64,000 bases of DNA from the NCBI GenBank assembly GCA_934045905.1, contig OW203771.1, positions 744,001 through 808,000 on the forward strand. The letters run 5' to 3'. The DNA is from Leuctra nigra. Taxonomy: Eukaryota > Arthropoda > Insecta > Plecoptera > Leuctridae. The notes under the pieces are model-generated. The model searched no databases and was not told the origin of the DNA. It saw nothing but the letters and a program-made list of their open reading frames with translations. How positions within the stretch are numbered: position 1 is the stretch's first letter; each line of letters begins with the position of its first letter. The position numbers and the translations under genes are program-made. Of this stretch, positions 26,246-36,975 are shown in pieces.

Positions 26246-29200
26246 CTGAAATCATTTGCTAATGAGACTTGTGTATTTGATGACGTCACACCACGCTCAT
26301 GCGAGTAACCGAGGAGTGAACAACTAATAATATCAGTGTGCACTTTGAATAAATATTTGCAAAATAATAATCTATAAAAATTAAAAATATTATTAATACA
26401 AATATATGTAAAAAAAATCACACTAAATTTAAAAAAAATTTGTAAAAATTTAAAATTCATCCGAAAACCAATAAAATAAAAAACAAAAATATAATTTCAA
26501 AAAATTACGGAACATCATAAAAAATATAAAATAATTTTAATTTAAAAAAATAATCGACAAATAAATAAAATCAAAAAGTCAAAATATCAAAAATCATACG
26601 AAATCATCTTGACATCATCATCATACATAAAATCATTTGAAAATAATCATCAAAATATAAAAATAATAAAAACAAATCAAGTGAAAATCAAAAAATCATT
26701 TAACATGGCTCAACCGATCAAACATTCCAAAATATTTATTTTTTTGAAACTACCCTCATGAATTACTTTTTCCAACATTTCAACTATATATGGGTCATTA
26801 TCACATAAGTCTAATATTCCAGATATAAAAAAAATAAAAATAAAGTGATTTTAAAAAATTCCAAAAAAATATGGGAATAAGAAGGGATGATCTTAGACCA
26901 TAAAAGGTTGTAGGTTATCATCTCACTCATATATTATAATATTATGTTATAATAATGATCATAATAACTAGGGGAATGACATAATTGTATAGCTAGGGGA
27001 ATGACAAACACATAGTTTTAATGCTACCAAATCTTTGTTGGTTGATGTTTTTGGACAAAATTTTGAGGTTAGAATCTACACTTTGTATTCTCTGAGAATA
27101 CCCCAAAGACAATTGTGAAATTTTTAATCAACCATTTCTACATTAGCTAGGGTAATGACCGAAAAAAATTACACTCGCCAAAATCTTGGTCAAGATGATT
27201 CGCCAACAGGAAGAATGTCACTGAAAATTGCTGCAATTTAAATCATCACAACTTCAAGACATTGAAGGTAGCTTCAGCGTCAGTGCAGGACGAAATACCA
27301 ACCACAAACAAACAAAAAATTAAAACTAAGTTGAGCTAGGGGAATGACTCTGAACCCTGGGGACAAACTTTAAGAGTATCTCACAATAATATTATTATAA
27401 TATTTAGTAGTTTTCATTGATATTTTATCTTTTCTGATTATTGATTATCCAAATTAATTTTTGTGTATTTTTATACCTCCAGGGAACATCATTTGTCTAG
27501 TTCTATCGGGTGGCAGCCAGGTTTGGGACAGGCTAGGGGAATGACATTTGGGGGGTATTTTGGTCTGCCCCAGCCCTACATTTACATTGGGAGAGGTAAT
27601 ACTATACTGATTTAGTAAAACAGGTTCTATATAAAAATAATAAAAATTGTTTGTAATAAAATACATGCAAGTTAAGATTTAAATGCACAGGGACATGAAT
27701 ATTAGACTTATGTGATAATGACCCATATAAGTATAAAAGAATCATAAAATGTAATTTAACTTGCAACTCCTGTCTTACAGCGAGGTTTCAATTTATTGCC
27801 TTCCGAGATTGAACAAAACTTTAACACAGGAGGTATAGGGAAATCATTTCGTTTTTGGTTTGTAACTTTTAAAATAGCACACGTTGGTATTGTTTTCAAT
27901 ATTTTTTCCAAATAGAATGTCTAACTATCTATCATAAAATAAGTTTTTTGTTCAAAGTTGGGACAACATAAAAATTAGATCTTCATTATTAGCCTTAACG
28001 TGACACGATTTTACCTGTCTGCCATAAGATAACATGGGGAAGAAAACTCAATTTATCTCAGAAACTAGACACGAGAAATGTTTAATTTTTTCAAGGATTG
28101 TGTATGGCATGATTATCAATAAGTAGACAAAAAATTATGAAAATCTGAGACTATGCCCGATTGGCTGAGCCACCTTAAGAATCGAAACCAGTTATGTCGT
28201 GGAGGTTCTCACCGCTCTGATCCCCCCCTGATATTGGCAGACCGCGTCGCTCAATCAGGTACTTCAGATCTTCAACGCGTCCTTCTCGAGCTGCCGAGAA
28301 CATTACGTCTTGCTGTGCGCCCTTCCCTTTTCCTCGCAGTTCTGCATCCAATCTTGCATTCTGAAATATTAGATGAAAGCTCAATTATTAACATTATGTG
28401 GAATATCTATGAAGAAGTTGTTTAATGAGGTTAAAAACAACATTTCAAAATAGCAACAAATATTTTGCGGAAACACTATTTTCAATCTCAAAAGTATACA
28501 TTTTCATTCATACCTAGATATGAAATAAAAAATCAGTGTAAATTTGGGCGAGAAAACGCCATTCCGGCGAGTGATGATTGACAAAATTTCAAATTGATCG
28601 GACCAACCAATCGGAAGATAATTTTTTTAAATTTTGAACCAATCAGCTGATTTAAAAAAATTAGGTTCTGCAACGCCCAGAGATGGTCTAAGCATGTGTG
28701 CAAAATTTCAGCTCGATCGAAGAATAACCCCTCAGTAACAGAAAAAACACGCAAAAAAAGCAGATATCGGTGATATGAGCCAAAAGAAGTCGCTCGCTTC
28801 GCTCGCTCAAAAATGTTCTCATATACAAAACTACAATTTCAATTTAACTTCTACCGTAGCATTTTATTATTTTAACGGCATAATATTTCATATTTTGTTC
28901 AAATATTTCCTCTGCGGCAGATGACATTATGGACATAAGTCGTTATATTCCATTCTAAATCTTAAATAAATTAAAATGAAATCTTTAAAGTGCATTTTAG
29001 ATAGATATATATTTCCATATTTTTATATATTATTTGTTACTTGATTTGATGATTACCTCTTGAGAATGGAGCATACATTCAACATAATGACAATAACTTT
29101 GTAAATGGCTGATCAAGTACCAGAATGCAACATGTTGTTTTTAGTTTTTACACTTCAGTAGCAGAGTTATTTTCGTTGTTACTTGTTATAAGAGATTTTG

Positions 29201-32027
29201 TTTTGTTAAATCATTATTTCCATTTAAAAGTCTTTGACATGAAAATAACTCCCTTCCGGAAAAGAGCATGATATTTGTCTCATAATCTCAGGTCGTTAAA
29301 TACCTATATACCTTTTGAGTTGGTTCAGGTAGTTATTTACTGGCGTTTGTTTTTCAGCGCGTTCACCAAGCAATTGAAGGGTACGGGAAAGAACGCTATG
29401 AGTCACATTCGGATGAAGCTGAGATAAACGAAGTTTTATGTTGAAACTTGTATCTATCTTCCATACAGATCGATTTCAATTGCATTTTTCAAGACTTTGT
29501 GGCAATATTTTCTAAAAACCGATGGTGTATTCTGATAGCTCATATTAATCACTGCAAGATTACACTTAAACTAATTTTTTCAATAAATAGACTCATAGCG
29601 TTCTTCAATTTACTTGATTAGAAATGCGGTTCACGTCAGAAGCGATTCCAATACTTACAGGAACTTCTTTCAGACTTTTCTCTATCGTCATTTGTCTTCC
29701 AGCCATTTCCTCCATGTTCTTTGTCAACTTCTGAACAGCAATCGCCTGCTCTCCCTGCCCCCTCCTAATTTCATCCATATTATGTGTCAAATTCTGTGTC
29801 AAATTATGAACATCTGCCGCCTGCCCCCTCCTCATTTCCTCAATATTCTGTGTCAAATTCTGAACAGCAGCCGCCAGGTGTCTCTGGTCCATCCTCATCT
29901 CTTCCATGTTCTTTGTCATCTGCCTCATTTCAGCCGCCAGCTCTGCTAGACTCATCCTCATTTCAGCCGCTGAGTCCTCATTTCCTATGATCAAACAACA
30001 TCAACGGTTTCGTAAATTACTAATGAACATTCACAATCGAAAACTACGCCGAAAAGACTGTGTAACTATCAATTTTCACATTAAAAGTGGTTTTTGGAAT
30101 GGATTTGAGGTGGACGACGAGTATTGATTTTGTAATTCTAGAAGAGCACATGGCAAGCACGTGGTTCTTATCAGATCAGAATGAAACTAGTTTCAATGAC
30201 GAGTCTTACCTCTTGAGTTCTTTATTACAAACCACAACATTCCTATCAAATGTCTGTGTTTACATGAGATTTAAATACTCGAAAGTTGTTTAATAAACAT
30301 GCAATAATAAAAAAATTATATTTTATCGCTAGATAATTTCAGTAATGCACAATAATTATCAACGTATCTAATAAGAAACGCACCGTGTTAAGTTATCTGC
30401 CAGGTATATGTCCAACTAACATGCGGATATGTTGGACCTAATTCCCAAGTATAGAAGATTCACTCACCACTCTTGGAACTCTCTGTCAGGTCTTCTCTTC
30501 TGTGGAAATCTGTTTTCAACTCCTGCAGTTCCTTTCTCAATTCTTCGATCTTAGACATGATCGTATCATCCTGGAATATAAGGATACAAGTTATAGGTAC
30601 AGCGTGTATATTCCATTACATATAATTAGGATGTTCTTATTGTCCTGACTTACCTACTTGCATGGAGAGTTGTTCTGTCCTTGTCACTCCTCTAACTCGT
30701 CTTGCTCGGCTATCCACGGTCTCCTCGGTTACAGTCTTGATGACGTAGCCACTAGCTTCTCCCTCATCGTCCTGTAAAGCCCGATTTACACGGTACAATT
30801 TCTTGAACAACTTCTGTGTCACATTCCCATTTTTCATACAATTTTGCATTTACACGAAGCAACTTTCTGTCACAGAACTTAAAACATGTTCTAATTTCCA
30901 TTCAAGAAATGTGCCAAAGACTGTGCCAAAGACTGTGACACAGAAGTTGTTCAATAAATGGGAAGATGTTACGGTATAGAATGCCGGTACCATAGAATAA
31001 TGCCGGTACTAGTGGCAAAAGTCTATAGTCGATTCTAGACGCAAAAACACTAATTGTTCTCGTTTTATAATGTATCAAAAATCATTTGCTCTCATTGTTT
31101 CCTCGGCCATTTATTGTCCATCCCTTGTTCGAGGTCGTTTACAACCTTGTAGCTAAGGGTTATAAATATTAGTTCCGAAAAAAATACCTAAAGTGGATGA
31201 AAAAGTAGACACATTTGAGTCTATTGGCTCTGCGGCAGAGCTGATGCAGAGAGCATTCCACAGCTGAGGTATGTTTTCACACTTTTAGGTTTTTACGATA
31301 GGTTCAGGTCCATTGTAAGTGAGAACAATGAGTGTTTCTGCGTCTAGAATCGACTTAGTTGCACACTCGGAATTAAGAAATAATATGTACTTTCATTGTT
31401 TAAAGGTTTTCAGTACCTTTCTAAGGTGGGGCAAGCTTGTGGTTGCCATCCTGACGGCATTCGAACACAATAACATATTGATTTGTCAACTTGAATTAGG
31501 TATATTTCTTTTGGCATGACTCGATTATACGAGCACTCGAACGATCTCGAAAATAGGGTCCCAGGTGTAGGAATCATTCCGGGGGGTGATTCCTGTACGC
31601 ATTTTCACTGTATTATCTTAAATTTTAAGAGAGTAGCAACCGTTGTTATGGACGTTAACTAGAGTAATCAAAATTTACGACTTACTAAGTGAAGTTATTA
31701 AGGTATTACCGTATTTGAAACCTACACAACCAATGAAAGTAAATATTGTTTTTCCAGCTATCTTCCTAGGGTTTTCTTAGTAAAGAAGCATTTGAATCTA
31801 GACTGGTCGTTCACTTGTTCCTGATTCCCACTAGTACCGACACCCTATCAACTAACCCTTGACAAAAGATCACTTCCCAATTTCCCTGACTTGACTAACG
31901 TTTCTACTACTTGACAAAGTCTCTTGCGTAGAATTATTCGCTGTCAATAGTTTTGGAAATAATCTGTTTTATTCACCAGATTCTGATCAGCTTCCTCTTC
32001 TTCCATCTTCTTCGGTTTGCCGGACAT
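25968..32027 (-). CDS. ANK-B: coiled-coil and ankyrin-repeat protein, five predicted exons
   Basis: Exons in transcription order: 32027-31977, 30570-30468, 29984-29659, 28360-28213, 26245-25968. All junctions are AG/GT and the phases (0,1,0,1) fit. The start MSGKPKKMEEEEADQNL is preceded by an acceptor-like TTTCAG, so 5' UTR exons may exist. Residues about 18-50 are helical (MSKIEELRKELQELK). The third exon is a heptad-rich coiled coil with repeated units such as VQKLTKNMEEM. The fourth encodes one ankyrin-type unit (VEDLKYLIERRGLPIS). The last has two and a half ankyrin repeats (TAIHHASRYGQLDVIRYLHE; TPLHWASYCGEVEAVKLLHK) and the family tail AAIVAYLTPFS. The total is about 301 residues. Such proteins are usually scaffolds; no ligand can be named. 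Compared with ANK-A several ankyrin repeats are missing, replaced by a 2-kb intron. Confidence 0.75.
26250..28212 (-). other. ANK-B large intron with motif array and repeat sequence
   Basis: The right part (26345-26720) is A-rich, TAAAATCAAAAAAT-like, and collinear with the ANK-C intron at 60600-60840. The centre holds five CTAGGGGAATGAC motifs. The stretch 27720-27960 is homologous to the flanks of the retrotransposon at 37.5-43 kb. No coding sequence is seen. Confidence 0.6.
26968..27545 (+). repeat. Five dispersed copies of CTAGGGGAATGAC
   Basis: Copies are at 26968-26980, 26993-27005, 27147-27159 (one change, CTAGGGTAATGAC), 27336-27348 and 27533-27545. All have the same orientation and are separated by unrelated sequence of variable length (12 to about 190 bp). 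Confidence 0.85.
28213..28360 (-). CDS. ANK-B exon 4
   Basis: 148 nt, phase 0 in, phase 1 out. It encodes NARLDAELRGKGKGAQQDVM then FSAAREGRVEDLKYLIERRG. The donor AGCG|GTGAGA lies inside what is continuous coding sequence (GGCGAG) in ANK-A. Confidence 0.85.
28555..28810 (-). mobile_element. CTAG/TTGAGCGAGC repeat family, copy 3 (truncated)
   Basis: Only the TTGAGCGAGCGAAGCGAGCG end and about 250 bp inward remain (CCAACCAATCGGAAGATAAT). It is fused directly to a GGCGAGAAAACGCCATTCCG foldback arm, so the far end was lost. Confidence 0.75.
29376..29606. mobile_element. GAAGGGTAC-ended element, copy 1 (absent from ANK-C)
   Basis: The ANK-C paralogue reads AGCAATTTACTTGATT without interruption. 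In ANK-B about 230 bp, from GAAGGGTACGGGAAAGAACG to AGCGTTCTTC, sits between duplicated AATT (29372-29375 and 29607-29610). A related element is at 58769-59203 in opposite orientation. Confidence 0.8.
29659..29984 (-). CDS. ANK-B exon 3: coiled-coil repeats
   Basis: 326 nt, phase 1 in, phase 0 out. It encodes NEDSAAEMRMSLAELAAEMR then repeated units of about 14-18 residues, such as LTQNIEEMRRGQ and LTKNMEEMAGRQ. Hydrophobic heptads indicate a long coiled coil. It is longer than the ANK-C (218 nt) and ANK-A (155 nt) counterparts through a different number of internal units. Donor CCT|GTAAGT. Confidence 0.85.
30468..30570 (-). CDS. ANK-B exon 2a
   Basis: 103 nt, phase 0 in, phase 1 out. It encodes DDTIMSKIEELRKELQELKT then DFHRREDLTESSKSG, a short amphipathic helix. 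Acceptor TATATTCCAG, donor GTG|GTGAGT. An ANK-A counterpart is at 52532-52659. Confidence 0.78.
30654..30771 (-). CDS. Possible alternative ANK-B exon 2b
   Basis: 118 nt, open, acceptor GGCTTTACAG and strong donor GTAG|GTAAGT. It encodes DDEGEASGYVIKTVTEETVD then SRARRVRGVTRTEQLSMQVG. Its length is 1 mod 3, like exon 2a, and both start with Asp-Asp in phase 0. Either can join exons 1 and 3 in frame, but both together cannot (TGA). Its acceptor is contributed by the end of MITE copy 2. Confidence 0.55.
30775..30960. mobile_element. MITE family M, copy 2 (one end lost)
   Basis: Begins TAAAGCCCGATTTACACGG right beside the exon-2b acceptor and ends at TGTTCAATAAATG, lacking the last about 20 bp of TIR. 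Closest to copy 1. Confidence 0.85.
30965..31970. other. ANK-B first intron, nothing recognised
   Basis: A short imperfect repeat of GCCGGTACTAGTGG/ACTAGTACCGACACC lies near both ends (30990-31020, 31830-31850). This may mark another MITE: GTCTAGAATCGAC is repeated inside in both orientations (31030, 31340). No coding signal. Confidence 0.4.
31977..32027 (-). CDS. ANK-B exon 1 (start codon)
   Basis: 51 nt, ATG at 32025-32027, encoding MSGKPKKMEEEEADQNL, charged. Donor CTG|GTGAAT is weaker than the others. An acceptor-like TTTCAG 15 bp upstream of ATG suggests a leading non-coding exon. Confidence 0.6.
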
Positions 32028-32219
32028 TTATTATATTCCTGAAAGAAGGAAAACAAACCTGTAACAATCAAACGTATATTCTAATGTGAAAACTACTTGA
32101 ACTGTATTACAACAAAAGAGAATAGCAATAATATAGAAACTAATTATGATCCGTGATGTTTTTATCTGGATTCCTGACTCATTATTAGCTTATTATTTGT
32201 AGGCTTAAAATCAAAATTA

Positions 32220-32645
32220 AACCCCCCCTATCCCCCCAAATATGAAAAAAATATATATGCACCGTAGCCTATGTTAATGAGCTTGTTTTGCTAAGTATGG
32301 GGTAAAATTTTTACGGGTTTATCATAAAACCCCTAATTTGTATGCCAACAATAAAAATATCGTCTACCCCCCATCCCCCAAAAATATTGAACAAAATTTT
32401 ATGTAGGTAACAATAGATTATTACCTATTATAAAATGAGTTTAAGGAGGATTTTGTGAAAGTTTTGAATTTCTATCACCAACTCAGCCATTTTTATCCTA
32501 CTATTGAAAATACAAATTTGACCTCCCCCTACCCCCCCAAATATGAAAAAATTTGATATGCACCGTAGCCTATGTTGATAAGCTAGTTTTGCTGAGTATA
32601 TGGTGACATTTTTACAAATTTATCATCAAACCCTGGTAGTGTTTA
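32220..32645 (+). repeat. Direct repeat, two copies about 300 bp apart
   Basis: CCCCAAATATGAAAAAA, GCACCGTAGCCTATGTT, GAGCTTGTTTTGCT and TTTATCATMAAACCC occur at 32235-32340 and again at 32535-32640, in order and with about 85 percent identity by eye. Non-coding. Confidence 0.7.
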
Positions 32646-32889
32646 CATTGAAAATTATGAATTAACATTAGCACATTGAAAAAAGGAAAAACAAAACACA
32701 AAACACAGCAAAGTTTGCAACAAACGAATGCAAAGAATGCAACAAATCAGCTGTGTAGGTAGCTGTGGTGTGGAGTGTCGACACGAGACCAAAGACGAGA
32801 CTCTGTGCGCGCGTCGCCGGTCGCGTGAGCTTGTCCTTGTCCTTGGGCGAGAACGCTGATTGGTCAAATGGAAACTTCTTTACCGACGC

Positions 32890-33145
32890 GCGCGTACTAT
32901 TCGAATTTGAAGGAATACTTCGACATTTCGAAGTGTTCGACATGTAATAAATCAATATTCAACTTCGAGATCGAATACTTCGACTTCGGCCGAATACTTC
33001 GCCTAATTAAAATATTCGCACACCCCTAGTTTATTTGTTTTATGACCACAGAATGACGTGTATTTATATTTATGTATGTATTACTCATAACTGTACTGGT
33101 ATATAGTGGACAAAATAAATGAATTGAATTGAATTGAATGTTCTT
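32890..33145. mobile_element. TAGGGGTGTGCG-MITE end plus retroelement tail
   Basis: CGAATTTGAAGGAATACTTC...ATTCGCACACCCCTA (to 33027) is a one-sided copy of the family found whole at 50957-51545. It is followed by about 110 bp ending ATAAATGAATTGAATTGAAT, the tail of a truncated non-LTR element or SINE. Confidence 0.6.
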
Positions 33146-33149
33146 CAAG

Positions 33150-34110
33150 ACTGGAACTATAGGCTAGTGGCGGATGAATGATTATGATGATGGTTGGGAG
33201 ATGATTAGGAAGTATAGGTAAGGACAGACGGTGGGAAGGATGAGGTCGTGGACTATCTCTTAGAAACCTACCCAGCTTTTGCCTCTCGACTAAGGAAAAT
33301 GATAAAAATAAACTGAAAAACCGCAGACACATTTTCTATGCAAATAGCCGACGAAATCAGATTCAATCAACGTTTTGAAAAGGAATAAATGTATTCTTGC
33401 ACTTTACATGCACTTGGATGATAGAGAATTAAATACTGTATCTAATCAAGCATCTAAGTAATTTTTTATTTTTTTTAGAAGGAATGTGCTGCATCTTTAC
33501 CCCTCAATTGGCTCTTTGCCAACACAAACCGCACCACTGTATTTAACCCTCATGTCCCACCCATGGTCAGTCACCATTCTGTATCGGTGATTGTGTATTC
33601 TGCATTATGTGTTCTATGGAATGTTAGCTCTGTCGATTTACCTGTTGAAGGCATTAAGTAATAATGTAATCCACTTAACCCTGATAAACTCCCGTATCAT
33701 ACCGGCATTTAAACCCGAAGGTCTGTACTTTAAGATTGTTTATCACTGTCAAGATGATCTCTAACCATTTGTCAAACTTATCTTAGAGGTCGGCTGCACT
33801 ACAAGTACATTCTTGTGATAATAATTCTAAATAGCATCGGTAATATACAAATATTTTATTAATTTTTTAAATATTAATATAAATTAATACAAATGACGTA
33901 AATAAGGCTATTCAATGGCACATATTTATTTTAAAATGTGAAATACTGCAAAGAATGTAATATTTTGCACTTTTAATTTTTAATGTAAGTTTTTTAACTA
34001 CAGTTTTCAGTTACAGTTTCTAAGTGTATATTCAAGGAATGTAATTTTCTGTCGCCATGAAATATTGTCCTACACAACTCTTTAATCTAACAGAGCATTG
34101 AATGACTATT
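33150..34110. other. No gene or element recognised
   Basis: AT-rich sequence without credible ORFs, TIRs or RNA motifs that I can see. Confidence 0.5.
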
Positions 34111-34116
34111 GCTAAA

Positions 34117-34623
34117 AGGGGTGTGCGAATATTCGAAAATTTCGAATACTTCGAAAATTCGAAAATTCGAATATTCGAAAATTTTCGAATAGTTCGTGTC
34201 TTTTAATTCAAAATAATCCCGCTATTTCTCATATGGGAGTGTTTTTCAATGCTGCCAACTGCTGCAAAGTCTAAAACTTCAACCAAAAATTGTCATGGCC
34301 GCAATTTTGATTTCGAGGGATATTATTTGTAGGTTATTGTTCCTCCAGGTAGACCTTCCTCATACTCCATTAATTGTTCCTGTTAATTTCATTTTTTGTG
34401 ATGATTAATGACAACAATATAATCCTGGCATATTACATCATAATCAGTACATTCATTTATGTGGACATCTTTAAAGTTTGGTGTCCATTTTTTTTATTTT
34501 ATTGATATTATGTATTTTAATGTAGGTTCCAACTATTCGATATTCGATTCGATATTCGAAATATTTTTGTCGATTATTCGATATTCGTATTTGAAGTCAA
34601 AAATCACTATTCGCACACCCCTA
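34117..34623. mobile_element. hAT-like MITE, TAGGGGTGTGCGAAT ends
   Basis: Both ends and the subterminal TTCGAATATTCGAAAATTTC arrays match the 50957-51545 copy in reverse. Left flank ...GCTAAA and right flank CTAAAATG agree only in part, so the 8-bp duplication is damaged. Confidence 0.82.
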
Positions 34624-34955
34624 CTAAAATGTTATGAATATAATAGACTGATAAGCACTTCGATTTACCTCTTGGTTACAGCTGACGTCTTCCGAGTAAA
34701 CTTTACCTTGCTAATTTCACACGCAATAAACTTCCACGTTGATTGAAATATGTAGTTATTGAATAGAATCAACAGATGTTGTCTCACTCTCTCCTTCTCT
34801 AACTGATATGTTGCTTCTCACTCAGTCTAATACAACTCTTGAGTACTTTGTGACTAACAAGGCTACAATGAGATATCATGATTGATGTAATTCGAGTCAT
34901 AATCTCTCCTCTATGGTTTGATATTTCGTACGATAAGTTCGTTTCATATCATTAA

Positions 34956-36043
34956 TTGAGCGAGCGTAGCGAGCGTCACCACGGTACTCTTATGGCACTT
35001 TCTCTTTTTTTTTTTTTTTTTTTTGTGGTCACACCCCAGGTCAAACCGCTCAAGCAAGCAATCTGAAATTTTGTACACATACTAACGTACTCTATGCGGT
35101 CCCTGGGATCGATTTTGAACGGGATCCCGTGATTGGCTCAAATTTTAAAAAAAATATCTTTCGATTGGTTTGTTTTATCAATTTGAAATTTTGACAAGTG
35201 ATTACCACTAACATTTTACCCAATCATACAAAGTTTCAGCCAAATCCTCCCATTGGTTAAAATTTAAAACCATCTTTACTGTGATTTTTGAAATTTAAAC
35301 TAGAACCGTTTGACCGATCAACTTAAAACTTTGCATGGTCATTGGTACCAACATTATCTGTGTTTTTGACAATTTTCAGACAAATCTGTGTTTAAATCCA
35401 AAAGTTATTGACATTTTACGGACATTTTGCGTGTTGGCTGTCAAATTTCTCGAAAATGTTGATCACGGCTACTTCGACTCTTTATAGTTCCAAGGTAGTT
35501 AGAGCAAAAACTTTCAAACGTATGAAACTGATATGACCGTTCAACAGATCGTCTAATATTGTGTAAGTATACACACCTATATCATATGAGTGGTCCCAGG
35601 TATATTTTAGTAACTATGATTTTTGAATATTGACTAGGAACATTTTAATTATAAAGGTTCAATCGATCAACTTTTGCATGGTCATTGGGACTAAAGCCCC
35701 ATTTACACAGTGCAATTTCTTGTACAACTTCTGTACCACACTTTTGTGTCACACTTCTTGAATGGAAATTAGAACATGTTTTAAGTTCTGTGACAGAAAG
35801 TTGCGTCGTGTAAACACAAAATTGTATGAAAAATGGGAATGTGACAGAAGTTGTTCAAGAAATTGCGCAGTATAAATGGGGCTTAATACTTTAGGAATAT
35901 TTGGAGATTTTTATACCTACAAGTCTGACGAATTTCAAGAATTATTGGCTTTTAATGATATTTTCGATAGACATAATTTCGGTTCGAGGTGTTGCGCGTG
36001 TCCGTGCTCGCTCATCAACGCGTTATACAGAGCGTTTTCCTAG
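34956..36043 (+). mobile_element. CTAG/TTGAGCGAGC repeat family, copy 4
   Basis: Plus orientation. It starts TTGAGCGAGCGTAGCGAGCG and ends CAGAGCGTTTTCCTAG followed by T. The end hairpin CGCTC...GAGCG (36009-36034) spans AACGCGTT. A MITE M copy is inserted at 35692-35885. No protein coding is seen. Confidence 0.8.
35692..35885. mobile_element. MITE family M, copy 3 (nested)
   Basis: TAAAGCCCCATTTACACAG at the left, with its inverse ending ATAAATGGGGCTTA at the right. It lies inside CTAG copy 4, giving the relative ages. Confidence 0.85.
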
Positions 36044-36719
36044 TAATTATGTTTTGTGATATCAGTGTATTTGATAATGATCAAGGCATTCTTTGACAAC
36101 ATATCACGGCCCTCTAGCTCTAGGATAAGTATAGAAGAATATAGAGGGATGAGTCGTAGCTTCATGATTGTTGAGGTTCGTTTCGTTTGAAGTTTTGGTT
36201 GTTCTGAAAGAACAGTGGCGACGTTTAGATGGCTGTTCTCACTTCTTTACTGCGATGCGATGTTATTGTTCGCAATATTCATACATGACCTTGATTATTC
36301 GTTCCAATACCGGGACGCGAATATTTTTCTGGCAAAGCCTTCGTAAATGGGAGAAAAAGTTGTTTTTATAAAATTCCAGTTTTAACACTTTTGGAGTGAA
36401 ATAAAAAGTTGATAGCTAACTTAATTATGTTTTCAAATTCGTTCGCGATAGTTCTGGGATGAAATTGGGGTCGTGAAACCCCTTAAGAGTAAAAAATTAT
36501 TGATTTTATCATGTGAGCCAATAAATCGCGTTCTCTGTCTCTCAACTGAATATCATCACGCTGAACCACAATCATGATCGTCTGTTCTCAGACTCGAACC
36601 CGAGTCTCTGACACTTGTCACGTGATCACTCAGATAACAGCCAATGCATTGACCTGCATTCTGTTATCAGTAAACTACTTGAACCTGAAAACACCTGTCC
36701 TATCGAAAGTGATATAAAA

Positions 36720-36880
36720 TTTAAAAATACCGGAGATTGGCTTCACAGTCTTCTTGACGACTCGTTCAGAAGGCCGTGAAGTGATCAAAACAAATGAAAT
36801 CTGTCAAACTCTGCTCTTGGTGAATAAACATCTAGTTCTCGCATGATATCTGCATGTATTCGATTGTTGATACTGTTCTG
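36720..36880. repeat. Repeat shared with 57.66-57.87 kb
   Basis: Shared words: TTCAGAAGGCCGTGA, ATCTGTCAAA, TTGGTGAATA, GATTGTTGACACT-type, TTGACGACTCG versus TTGAACGATGCG. The unit contains no ORF. The flanks 36050-36720 hold nothing recognised. Confidence 0.55.
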
Positions 36881-36975
36881 GATGTTGACACGAATCAGAA
36901 TAGCAGTTTCATAGTTTTTATTCCATTCACATTATACATTACATAATGAATTGACCCTTGAGAGGTGGAGCTCTC

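Noticed and set aside
29614..29990. Plus-strand ORFs opposite the coiled-coil exon (also at 50612 and 63518)
   Set aside because: They are antisense shadows; the minus-strand frames have matched splice sites and phases in three paralogues.
32655..32955. Ser/Arg-rich ORF at 32655-32867 as an SR-type protein
   Set aside because: Short and overlapped by equally open frames on both strands, without splice sites or conserved pattern.
36580..36665. Third tRNA-like sequence (GGGTTCGAGTC on the minus strand)
   Set aside because: A B-box-like word exists but no A-box, acceptor stem or anticodon arm could be built.
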